From: Trichoderma breve
Lineage: Eukaryota; Ascomycota; Sordariomycetes; Hypocreales; Hypocreaceae
NCBI RefSeq assembly: GCF_028502605.1
Contig: NC_079233.1
Coordinates: 3,844,001 to 3,908,000 of the forward strand
Direction: 5' to 3'
DNA length: 64,000 nt
This document shows, piece after piece, positions 33,518 through 43,489 of the stretch (positions are counted from its first letter, which is position 1; every line of letters begins with the position of its first letter). The translations under genes were made by a program, and so were the position numbers. The notes under the pieces were generated by a model, which searched no databases, was not told where the DNA came from, and saw nothing but the letters and a program-made list of their open reading frames with translations.

Positions 33518-34450
33518 ATGATCGTCCTTCCTAGACCTACTATGACTCCGAATCTGGGAGGCCCTAGTGCTCACAACACAGCTTTTGAATCTTCTACCTC
33601 ACGATTCATCCACCACTATCATCATCCTTACATCAACCATCAACACCAACATCAAACTCTACATCAACATCAGCCCCTACAGCAACCTCATAGCCCCCAT
33701 CACCACAGTCCATCGCCTGAGATGAACCATCAACCTCTGCACAGTTACCCGCCCCAAAGGCAAACCCAACCGCTCCAGCAGCAGCAACAACAACTCCAGT
33801 TCCAGCACCAGCACCAACATCAACAGTATCATTCCCCGCAACTTCATCAATCCTCTCACCATCGGCAACATTCACGAACCATGCCGTCCCTCATCGAACG
33901 TTTACCGCAAGAGCTTCAGAGACTTGTCTTCTCTCACCTGGACTACCAAACCCTCATCTACCTGTCCACCATGAACCGATACTTTCATCAAACCATAAAC
34001 CCTCAGAGGATGGCTGATCCAGCAGACAAGGCACAGTTCGTCATGAGAGCAGCGAAAGACTTTGCACAGCACCGTCCTAGCGAAAAGGGGCATGACTACA
34101 AGCCTGGCAACTTCGAGTGTTACATCTGCTTTCGCGTGCGGTCGCCGGAGCATTTTGACATGCTGCAGCCCCAGTCCATCTACGTCGATGCCCATGGACA
34201 CGCAATCCGTGATCGAGAGCCAGACTCGCGGTCGGATAGACTCGTCATGCTTCGACGGTTCTGCATCTCTTGCGGTGTAGAGACTGGGATACACGCCCCC
34301 TTTGACTGTCTCACGACAAGGACGGGACGGGACCTCTGGGTCTGCAGGTGCAGGAAAGTCTGGTCCAAGCCTGGCTGCCTGCGTTGTCCCGACTGCCAAG
34401 GAGACTGCCCTCTTCGACCGAGGAGGAAGCTGGGCGTGGACCGGGTATGA
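33518..34450 (+). CDS. F-box-like protein with His/Gln-rich N-terminus and Cys-rich C-terminus
   Basis: Single-exon frame of 310 aa starting at ATG 33518 (GCCATG). Residues about 25-120 are very rich in His, Gln and Pro (HQHQHQQ, QQQQQQLQFQHQHQ), a low-complexity segment from CAT/CAA/CAG/CAC codons. An F-box-like motif follows (PSLIERLPQELQRLVFSHLD, then ...LSTMNRYFHQTINP). The C-terminal third has repeated Cys pairs (CYICF; CISCG; CRCRKVWSKPGCLRCPDCQGDC), suggesting bound zinc. F-box proteins recruit substrates to SCF ubiquitin ligases; that role is inferred. The poly-HQ stretch could also chelate metal or mediate condensation. Confidence 0.75.
   Translation: MIVLPRPTMTPNLGGPSAHNTAFESSTSRFIHHYHHPYINHQHQHQTLHQHQPLQQPHSPHHHSPSPEMNHQPLHSYPPQRQTQPLQQQQQQLQFQHQHQHQQYHSPQLHQSSHHRQHSRTMPSLIERLPQELQRLVFSHLDYQTLIYLSTMNRYFHQTINPQRMADPADKAQFVMRAAKDFAQHRPSEKGHDYKPGNFECYICFRVRSPEHFDMLQPQSIYVDAHGHAIRDREPDSRSDRLVMLRRFCISCGVETGIHAPFDCLTTRTGRDLWVCRCRKVWSKPGCLRCPDCQGDCPLRPRRKLGVDRV
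33600..33840 (+). repeat. CAT/CAA/CAG/CAC codon-repeat tract
   Basis: A purine-poor CAN-codon tract coding the His/Gln-rich segment of the F-box-like protein. It is likely to be length-variable between strains. Confidence 0.7.
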
Positions 34451-35362
34451 TTTTGCATTTGAACGGTCGCGGCTCGAGTGGTACTCGATCACGTTATCGA
34501 AGTCATTGATTGGTGTTGGAGTCAGGTACATCAACAACCCTCGGCGTTTGGGCATAATAACAAAGAGCGTGGATGGGATCTTGGACAAGACATAATTACG
34601 GCCTAGCGGACTGGGACCCTAAAGGGTAGCATCGTCACACAAGACGGGAATGGGCACAAGGAGAAACCATGCATTGCTGGCGTCAACGGAGGGGGCAAAG
34701 GGGTTATTGGGGCTTGAGCTTTGGCGGTTAATATTAGAAGGCGCTTTTGGGTATAACAGGAAATACATCATTCACTCAAGTTTAGTTAATACAATATACC
34801 ATACCATACTGTATCTACTGCTGTGTCACAGCGTCCTCTTTGACCACAGTGAATGTTTGCCATGGTGAGATTTCCGTTGGAGGGCAAACGGCGGTGTGGG
34901 TGCGGCGTCTTGCCGTGGAAGGGGAGTGTCTTCTTTCCGCTGGGTGAGTGATCGAGTGTCACGACAGTCCATGATACTGATTTGGAGTTTATCTTGGCTT
35001 CATCTTTATCTTTGGATTGATCACCTTCGAAACATTTTGCTCTATGACCGCCTTTGTTGCCGCCCTGTGGGATGAAAACGTGACTCGAAGCAAACGGACC
35101 TTTCTATTTAAACAGTAACCAATTTCTTTCCTTTTATTGTTCTTCACTTCTTCACTTCGTAAATTTCGTTCACCTTAATCTAATTTTTAACCATAAGTAG
35201 CACTATGTGCCTTTAACTCCTCCTCTTGGCTACTCCGATGTTATCTTATCTCATCTACTTCTCCATTCCTTCCCGGCTCAGATCACCACATATACTCAGA
35301 ATTTATTTTACTTGCTCAACTTTCTCATTCACCCCAATTTAATATACCAATTTACTATCAAC
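34451..35362. other. Intergenic region, no gene seen
   Basis: 912 bp. It becomes AT/pyrimidine-rich from about 35100 (TTTCTTTCCTTTTATTG), consistent with the promoter and leader of the SET gene. Confidence 0.5.
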
Positions 35363-36483
35363 ATGGCCTATTCATTAACAGTAGCAGCTCTCCTACACCC
35401 ATGGTCGGGGCGCATCGACATGGCTTCCCGTTTGCCTCTGCGCCGAGATGAATGGGCCATCTCAAACAGTATACCATTAACTGTCGACAGATATCCAGCA
35501 ACGGCAGAGAACTACAAGACAAGGCACAAAAGTTTATCAGTTGATCTCTCATGGCTACTCGATGGTCGGAGAGATGCTGCCGAATGTGAAGTCGCTGAGG
35601 AAGAGGAGAGCACGAGGTTGCTTTTCCCCATCTTCGCGAGCTTTACTTTGGGTACGAAATGAAGCTAATGAGCCCTGTTTAGTTCCATTTCAGATACAAA
35701 GAGTGATATATTGAGCTCAGGTGATGCGACTTGCGAATTCTCGGATACCATGAGCGAGACGCCTGAAATGGAACCGAACGACACTTGCGAAATTCCAGTG
35801 GACACCGATAACACAGATGTCGATTTGGAGATACCCAAGGCCATCAAAGCAGCTTTAATCCCCCCGGCCATAATCAAGACATCACCAGAGCCAATGTATG
35901 GCAACGAATACTTCGAAATCGCCAAGTCTAGTGTTGCTGGATGGGGAGCTTTCGCAACGCGGGATCTGACAAAGGGAGGTGTCATACTGAGAGAGATCCC
36001 GTTATTTGTGGCCGAAACAGACAAAGTCTTTCACGAATTCTACAAACTTGACGAGAGTGCTAAGAAAGTCGCGCTGAGCCTCCATTCGCATCGTCTCATA
36101 AAAGGGGGTACGCCTCAGATCCTCGCAGTGTGGCAGACCAATTGGCAAGTTTCAGCTGCATCTATCAGTGTACTTTTGAAGTTTACTAACATGCGTGTAG
36201 TTTTGCTGTTGCTCACCGTGTGTCCGGCTTGTTCCCCATAGCTGCTCGCTTCAACCACGCGTGCGATCCCATCAATAATGTGGAATACGAGTTTGACCAT
36301 GATAACGGCGTTCTTACGATGATGGTGCGAGAAGATGTTGCTGCTGGAACAGAGCTCAAGATTTCATATGGGAAGAATCTGAGCCCGCAGGACTTGTACA
36401 TGTGCTATGGGTTTAGATGCAGCTGTGGGGGGTGTAGGGGGCTGAGTGATGGGGAGGTGGCGAGTATTACAATGCATTGGTAA
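35363..36483 (+). CDS. SET-domain protein (putative lysine methyltransferase)
   Basis: Model: join(35363..35651, 35694..36144, 36201..36483), 340 aa. The first ~140 residues are unlike any domain I know and partly acidic. The SET domain starts around YFEIAKSSVAGWGAFATRDL, continues LREIPLFV, and after intron 2 resumes FPIAARFNHACDPINNVEYE (the N-H-x-C cofactor/substrate motif), ending ELKISYGKNL with the catalytic-type Tyr and a post-SET Cys cluster FRCSCGGC. Intron 2 is a GC-AG intron (GCAAGT donor at 36145) fixed by phase and by SET continuity. Intron 1 is only 42 nt, so the N-terminal join is less certain; translation could instead start at the ATG at 35750. Such fungal SET proteins are often lineage-specific; the substrate is unknown. 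Confidence 0.75.
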
Positions 36484-37116
36484 CTGATACCAAGATGCAT
36501 AAGAAGTTATTGAGCAATAAAAGTAAAATGGTCATACGTGGTTGCGTAAACGAATGGCTTGTGGTGGAAATTATCCTCTCTTGGGGAGTCTAGAAAGAGC
36601 TGCACTCACGGCAGATGTGCCTCTAGATAGCGTGAGGGCGTATTATATCACTCCTGATTTTTCTTCATCATCTTCTATTATTTAATATGCATTGATGTGT
36701 TTATTCTCTGACGTATAGAGTAGTTACACTTGTAGCATTTCGTCTTTTTAATATCCTTGTTTAACTATTTCCCAATTCTGTTTACTAGTCAAGAGATGTA
36801 TTTTTTAAATTATTATAATGTAACTAATGGCCTGTTTTATCTCTATTTCTAAAACGCAATAACTTGTATCCATGTTAGTGAGCATTGCTGAGGCAACCTA
36901 CGTGAGTGTGGTTTACTTCACTCATGGCGGTAAGTGAGAGTGACAGCGAGGCGTCGATGCAATTGAACTTCATGGAAGGATAATATAACTACAATCTCAT
37001 GGCGCTAGAGAGTATATAAGTCGACTCAATGCTAGCTTGGGGACAACAAAGCACAACCTTTTATAACTCGTCACAAACCACTATTTTGTTTCTAAACTCG
37101 GCAAGATATTCTAGCA
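36484..37116. other. AT-rich intergenic region
   Basis: 633 bp, strongly AT-rich (for example 36670-36870), ending with a TATA box before the first BTB gene. Confidence 0.5.
37013..37020 (+). promoter_or_regulatory. TATA box of first BTB gene
   Basis: TATATAAG lies 97-104 bp upstream of the ATG at 37117, a good core-promoter match and spacing. Confidence 0.55.
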
Positions 37117-37859
37117 ATGGCTTCGTGCGATCGTTGCGAGGCGATATGGGAAATGTAAGTGAAGAACTATTGCAAAATTACCTCGTACAAGGCTAATTTT
37201 ATACTCTTATACTTGTGTAGTGCTAGAAGTTCTATATCATATTGCGACCTGGAACTTGTATGTGGTGATGGCCGGTCGATACCCGTCCATAAGATAATTG
37301 TCTTTTCACAATTAGATTTATCAGATGTCGTTCAAGAAACGCATGGTGGGGTAAGCTTACATATATTGAAGACCAGATCTGTTCTTTTTATTGATTCCTA
37401 TCTGGGTTTATTTAGGGGGATAAAATACATCTACCATGGGCATATGATATTGAAGACGTTCAACGGCTGGTCGATTATCTATATACTGGCGACTATAAAA
37501 CAACACCCTCTGACTCGTCTGAGAAGCAGGACAAGGCTTCTGAGCTGATTGCTCATGGTAACTTGCTGGGGCTGGCAGGCGAATACAACATTCATGGGCT
37601 CAACTATCTGGCACAGGAAAAAGTCAGGGCAGCCATTCAAGATGAGCCGGAGACAAGCGCCCTGATCGAATGCATACCCAAGGTTTATGAATCGGTAATG
37701 AACCCGGACAGCATGATTTTCAATCTCATGATTGAGTCCATAAGAGAGAGAATTGGGCGGACTCCGCCTGACCGTAACACTCGCAGCAGTTTGGACTCTG
37801 CAATGCAAGAGGTTCCGGACTTTGCGAGAGGCCTTGCCATGTCTTTTGTGACGCAGTAG
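37117..37859 (+). CDS. BTB/POZ-domain protein, first of tandem pair
   Basis: Model: join(37117..37154, 37221..37350, 37416..37859), 203 aa; introns of 66 and 65 nt, phases 2 and 0. The BTB core is visible as YCDLELVCGDGRSIPVHKII, then LVDYLYTGDY, with C-terminal helices ending MQEVPDFARGLAMSFV. The canonical segment between the HK strand and the YLYTG helix is shortened, with DLSDVVQETHGG where a longer helix is usual. BTB domains dimerise and often bind Cul3; here no second domain is present. The next gene is a clear paralogue with the same intron positions and phases. Confidence 0.82.
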
Positions 37860-38374
37860 CCTCAAAATGAAGTTGTCGATCTAAATGTCTAATATAGCTC
37901 TAGTAGCCCCAATACACCAAATTTTTGGTTTTCTTTATGCAGAGATTGCTTGTATATGTTGATTCTGTGACTTGGAGCGTGCAATTCAAGGGATTACGGC
38001 GAACCATTTGTTAGCTGGAGTTATGTAAGTGCTATTCACAGCGTGTGGATACCTTGTAGTGGCGCCTTGAACCTTCATCTTTCTCCATAATCCAGCACTA
38101 AACAATTGGCGTGTTATCTATGGATCTCGGCAAGCATGGAAAGCTCGGTGGCTTATTCCCATCCAATGCTATGTTAGCACGAGTCAAGCAAGAGAGTGAC
38201 GGCAAGATGACGACGGAATTGAAAAAGCTCACAACAATATAAGCTACAAGTTTAGCGCCGCCGAGAACAATACAATGCCAACAATCGGCTGGTTTTCTCT
38301 TTTGATACCCCAAACAGCTGCATTTTGTCCTGTCAATTATTAATTTGTGCTTTTTTTTTTCTGGCACCGACGAA
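37860..38374. other. Spacer between tandem BTB genes
   Basis: 515 bp with the 3' UTR of the first BTB gene and the promoter of the second. A T-run at 38350-38361 lies close to the second start codon. No gene seen. Confidence 0.5.
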
Positions 38375-39310
38375 ATGATGCGGTCGCAGCTAAACACATA
38401 TTATAATGACCTGTGCAAGCAAATGTTGAGGTGAGTAAACACTGCATGGAGTAGTACACTACTAACTTTGTACCTTTTCTTCTCTCCCAACAGCGCCCAA
38501 CATCGTGGAGAGTTTTGTGATCTTGACATTGTATGCAACGGCCATACAATACCGGTCCACAAAGTCATCATCTGCTTGCAATCTCCAGTCATCAAAGCAG
38601 CATGTACTGGTTCGTTTGCGGTGAGTCCACAGATGTGTGTCTGCCGATAAGAGGAGCTATTTCTGAGGCCGTTTGTTCCGTTCGCACCTGTTTAGGAGTC
38701 CTGTGGGAGATACGAAATCAAAGACTGCTCTTATGAAACCGTCCAAGGAATGGTAGACTATCTATACACGGGCAATTATGACACTTACACCAAAGAATTA
38801 CCCAAAGGGCAATCCGAGAAGCCGGGGGAGATTGTACCGGGGCAGCGCGATGTGCTTTGCGAATTAGTCCAGCACGTGAAAATGTTTGGCCTCGCAGACA
38901 AGTATCTCATCGACGGGCTTCTTGAGTTATCAAGGAATAAATTCAAGAAGACAGTCAGGGATGAGCGGGACACGTGCGCATTTTCCCAGTTCGTGGCCGA
39001 GGTGTATGACTTACAATGCGAGTCAAGCAAAGAACTGCGTGATATCGTGGTTGAGTCTTTCAGAGAGAGAGTCGCGGTGACTCCGCTGAAACCCAACGTC
39101 CAGGAGGCTGTGGATGGTTTAATAGACGAGATTCCCGAATTCGCGGGCGATTTGGCCAGGTCATATCTGCGACGGCCAATACTGGGACACTGCACCACTT
39201 GTGGGACTCACAAGTTGGTTTCAATATCGACGCTGCAGTGCAGGTGTGAGGAATGTGGAAAAGGCGGCGCGACGCCTTTGGGATCTTGGTACGAAGGAAA
39301 ATCATACTGA
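38375..39310 (+). CDS. BTB/POZ-domain protein with C-terminal zinc-ribbon-like tail, second of tandem pair
   Basis: Model: join(38375..38430, 38494..38620, 38696..39310), 265 aa; introns of 63 and 75 nt in phases 2 and 0, as in the neighbour. BTB landmarks: FCDLDIVCNGHTIPVHKVII, LQSPVIKAACTGSF, VDYLYTGNY. The C-terminal helices (VESFRERVAVTPLKPNVQEA and DEIPEFAGDLARSYL) align with the first copy. Unlike the first copy it has about 40 extra residues with CTTC and CRCEEC pairs that could bind one zinc ion. Two in-frame ATGs open the gene (38375 and 38378). Function unknown; protein scaffolding or Cul3 adaptor roles are inferred from the family. Confidence 0.85.
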
Positions 39311-39981
39311 GCCCTCATACCTCCTACATATATCAGGGGAGTGACTACTTGTATCTAATATCTCAAGCACATAGGGAGCCGATGAGCATACTCTGGGGCA
39401 CCATGATATACTTTTAAAGACTTACTGCAAGAAAATGGCGATGTTATTAGGAACGCTCTCTTACAGCACCACTTATACCACTGGAATAACTACGTCAATG
39501 AAAACATGATGGCTTCTTACATATCTTGACTTCGACTTCAAATTTCCACGTGCAAATAGTTGCAGCAGGCTAACGTAGCAAGCGCAGGTACACAAACAAT
39601 GCAACCATCTTCCGTTCCCCCATTAAGAAAAAGAATTGCCCAGGTAGGCAGCTCATGTGCTTGTCAAGCATGATTGACGCCCTTGACGCCCACCCAGAAA
39701 ATGCGGCTAGTGGGAGTCCGTCGTATTTAGTATTCGGCATCCGTACCCTTGAAATCGGCGAAGGTTAATGGGAGATCCAGCGGGGTATTAGATAGCCTTA
39801 GGTAACTAATAGAGACCGAGTAGCTATTTGTAGACAATATTGAATGAATCCATCTCACAACTCTCTCGCTTTGTCTGTTCTCTCTGTTCCTCCATCATCG
39901 GCTAATTAGTCCTGTTGCTTTTGTGTTTCTAAACCAGAAGCTGATCAATCCTCGGATCCCTCAAAAAAGACTCAATTGGCC
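39311..39981. other. Intergenic region, no gene seen
   Basis: 671 bp between the second BTB gene and the agmatinase-like gene. TCTCTCGCTTTGTCTGTTCTC pyrimidine-rich sequence near 39858-39895 precedes the start. No gene seen. Confidence 0.5.
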
Positions 39982-41560
39982 ATGCATCGCTGGATTTCAC
40001 CCATAGTGCAGCTCTCATGCCTGCTGCACACGACCGTCCACGCACAGCAACACCAATTCGTGGCTCACGGTGGCAGCCAGATTCCCTTCTGGGCTCACAC
40101 CGAGAGTGTCGGTGAGATTAATCTGGCGACGTACGATTTCGGCGGCATTGGCACCTACGCAAACCTGCCGTATGAGAATTGCTTTGTCGACAATGACTCT
40201 TCGGAAGGCTTCGATATTGCCATACTTGGGGCTCCTTTTGACACGGTCTGTATCACTCTTAAATTACTGGGTTACACGGGTTCTGCATTCGACTGACAGC
40301 CGTCAACCAAAAGGCAGTAACGGGACGTCCCGGGGCGCGCTTTGGGCCAAATTATATCCGGGCCGCCAGTAAGCGCAGGGCATATGGCTACAGCATATAT
40401 ACCGGTGAGAAGTTCTCGGGTCGCTTGGTTCAGCAAGTCGTCGCAATACTCAGGGCAAATCTAATCATGTTCTGTATTCAGGCGTCGACCCCGTCCACGA
40501 TTGGGCACGAGTTGTCGATTGCTTTGATGCCCCGCTAACGTGGCTCGACAATCGTGTTGCGCTCAAGACGCTTGATCAGGCTCATAAGGCCATTTCTGGG
40601 AGGTCAACGGCTCACCCTGAGAAATCGACAATCCCGAGAATCGTGACACTGGGAGGCGACCATACGACAACTTTGTCAGCGCTGCGGTCTACGTACAAGC
40701 GATGGGGGCAGGTGTCTGTCATTCACTTTGACAGCCACATTGGTGAGATCCGAGCCTGGTTTGATCCAGCCATTATACGTGAGAATCACTAACTTTTGCT
40801 ATAGATACGTGGGATCCCGAAGTTTTAGGTAAGGAATAAGTGTTGGAATAAACAAACACCTCTTCTACGATGCTAACTTATTACAAGGCGGTGGTATTTC
40901 AGATTATGCGTAAGACAAGAAACAATCTGGCAAGACTCATAGGCAATGTGAACTGACATCTCTTCAGGAGAATCAACCATGGAACTTTTCTGCATATTGC
41001 GCATGAAGAGGTACGACTCACAAAGACCATCTCAACAGACAATGGTCAGCTCACTCTCATAGAATCTCATTCTTAACTCATCCATCCACGCCGGCATTCG
41101 CGCGCCGTTGACGCGACCCAAGGCGGATATGCGAAATGACAGACGCTGCGGTTTCGACACCATCACTGCGCGTGAATTTGACACCAAGGGTGTTCAGTCC
41201 ATCATTGACCAGATTCGACAGCGCGTCGGTGAGACCAACGTTTACATTAGTGTTGACATTGATGTTCTTGACCCTGCTTTTGCTCCTGGTATGATGCTCT
41301 CATATGATAAGCGTGTCTACTTTGGTCGCTGACGAAGAATAGCAACTGGCACTCCAGAACCAGGTGGTTGGAGCACCCGCGAGTTGATGACCATCTTGGC
41401 TGGGCTAGAGGGATTGAACATTATTGGAGGAGACGTAGTTGAAGTGGCACCGGCATATGACAATAATGGCGAGACGACTGCACTTGCGGCTGTGGATGTG
41501 GTTCAGGCAATTCTTGAACTCATGGTTGCACAGCCAGTCAAGGCGCCAACGAAAGAGTGA
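39982..41560 (+). CDS. Secreted ureohydrolase, agmatinase-like
   Basis: Model: join(39982..40249, 40318..40404, 40482..40742, 40805..40828, 40888..40909, 40968..41010, 41063..41288, 41343..41560), 382 aa, eight exons. Two internal exons are only 24 and 22 nt, but all phases agree and the product is continuous. It hydrolyses a guanidino group (agmatine to putrescine and urea) using two Mn ions. Ligand motifs are GGDHTTTLSAL, HFDSHIDTWDP and SVDIDVLDPAFAP; GGDVVEVAPAYD follows. GRPGARFGPNYIR is a family signature. A signal peptide is likely (SPIVQLSCLLHTTVHA), so it is probably extracellular or vacuolar. The first intron has two in-frame solutions: GTATCA...GGCAG as listed, or GTCTGT...AAAAG (exon 1 to 40245, exon 2 from 40314). 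Confidence 0.88.
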
Positions 41561-41856
41561 GGGCGTCTATAACTCAGTATTGTCTGTATAGCAAGTATAT
41601 ATTATGTATTTATACTAGCGGTATATATTATGTACTATAGGAGCTCTGAAATGACTGCAACTCGGTCCACGATGCGGAGGCGATATGTTTCTTCATTCGT
41701 AGATTAAAATATGTCTTCCTGTAAAAGGACCGAAGAATTCGATCTAGCTAACAACTTTTCCTGACTATTGAAGAGATTTCCAAATATCGACTGCCAATCC
41801 TAAATGCCCTCCCCTAGCAGAAAAATTGTAACTTATGGCCCTACAGTATACTGCCA

Positions 41857-42355
41857 TCAGGCATTAACGTACATGAGATAGTATCCAATGGTACATCCTG
41901 CTGCCGCGACCACTTGTTGGACGCCCTTGACGGTTTTCTCCCTGCAGTCCTGCGTCAAAATCAACAGTCCCAAACGCCACCGCATTATTCAAGCGGTGCG
42001 TAAGATTCCTCGAGCCTCGATTCACTGCTTCTCTATAATTCCCGAAATTGTGATTAAGAAATTCGGCTAATTCCTCCCGGAATAGGGGATCAGGGTAAAA
42101 ATCATTATCCACAACTAATAAGCTGTCGTCAGTACGATAAAGTCTATGAGCTGCGAGGTAGAAGCATAGGAAAGGAAGTCGAGTCTTACCTGTGTCGTCG
42201 ATGGAGAAGGTTGAGAAGGATAGGCTGGCCGATGTGACGAGCGTCGTCTCGTCGTCGTTCCATTCGGAAACTTGAGGAGTCGGATCGACTGGAATTATGG
42301 GAAGTCCTATCCGCGATAGCGCATCGTTGCGCATCTCTTGACGGTTGGGAGACAT
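41857..42355 (-). CDS. Small putative tail-anchored protein, unknown function
   Basis: Model: complement(join(41857..41949, 42026..42114, 42190..42355)), 115 aa. Intron 1 (42115..42189, 75 nt; GTAAGA donor, CTGAC branch, TTAG acceptor) is a multiple of three without stop codons. Intron 2 (41950..42025, 76 nt; GTGAAT donor, GCAG acceptor) is inferred because splicing switches to a frame coding VQQVVAAAGCTIGYYLMYVNA, a plausible C-terminal membrane anchor. Without it the frame ends in a featureless polar tail (stop at 41864). The N-terminal part is polar and acidic (SEWNDDETTL, DNDFYPDPLFREELAEFL). No family recognised. This model is hand-built and uncertain. Confidence 0.45.
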
Positions 42356-43489
42356 GGTGGTTGATTTGGCGGAGTGTAGAATCAGAGGTAAAGAATCACA
42401 GGAAAGCAGAGAGGAAATTTGAAAGCATACGTGTTCTTCGTCATTTGTGGATTTTACTTAACTGTGAGGATCCGTACTTTATATAAAGTTCTAGTTATCT
42501 ATCGAGAAGTTTCTGCTTGTCCACGTACAGGATGTGGAAAGCTTCCATCAACAAGGTTATATGGGCCATGGGAAATTCGTTGTACTTGGGCGTAGAGAGT
42601 GGTCTGTAGAAAGTGAATTTATTGTGGCGTATGGATCGACATTATCTGTGTATTGTACATGTTTCTCAGGTATAAGAACGGACGATGCTATGTCCTTTAT
42701 ACCAAGGTGGTGGTATCTGGAGCATATAGGGGGGCCCTGTCTGAGTTTCTCCACCAAGCCATAACACACTGCCGAATGGCAAGCTGCAAAGAGCTTTATA
42801 TGACGCGGAAATTTGTATCGAATTAATGATGGCGATGAAATAACTTCATTATACCTGCTGCCATTTGCGTTGCCTACCCATGTCGCCAGTTGAAGGTGGG
42901 TAATATGATACCGTGTAAGTCACCAAACTTACATGTGCCTCGTTCAACTTACAGCGAATCCAGATGCGATGCAATTTATTCATCATTAAGATCCAATAAT
43001 TTACTCATCAATAAGTATATTCATCAATCCGCATTTTAATATCATGATCAGAAATTGCTTCATCTCGATCCCTCACAAAGTCAGCCCTGCGCCCCCTCCG
43101 ATGACTCCTCGCCGCCATCTCCAAAAAACGCCCTCACCGTCATCAGCCCGGAGAACCAATCGGATTTATTCAATGCCTGTAGCTGTTGCCTGGTCGAGCA
43201 ATGTATAAAATGCATTTTCCCCACGTTTCGAAAAGATGATACTCTTTCTGTCGCGTAATTGGATGCGTATTCAGGCGTACTATTCGAGACACAAGCTGCT
43301 GATGATGCTTCGCCATTTATATAATATGCAGCGTCGCCTGCTTGGGGTGCATGGCTTCATTTACGATACCTGTACATAACATCAAATACCATCAGCATAA
43401 GCGATTGTCTTTTATTTAATTTCCGCTCCTTATATTATTGTTCCAATTAATTGCTTATAGATTTCTCCCATGTCATAACATCATCCAGC
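42356..43489. other. Divergent intergenic region
   Basis: 1.1 kb between the small anchored protein and the PARP-like gene, AT-rich from 42800 to 43050. It holds both promoters. Short frames (42534..42764 and its antisense) show no domain. Confidence 0.5.
42477..42488 (-). promoter_or_regulatory. TATA-like palindrome upstream of small anchored protein
   Basis: CTTTATATAAAG, a perfect palindrome, lies 122-133 bp upstream of the ATG at 42355. Confidence 0.45.

Noticed and set aside
41864..42355. Unspliced 163-aa reading of the small minus-strand gene
   Set aside because: It contains an intron with perfect signals and a featureless end; the three-exon model gives a coherent membrane-anchored product. 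Kept as an alternative isoform only.
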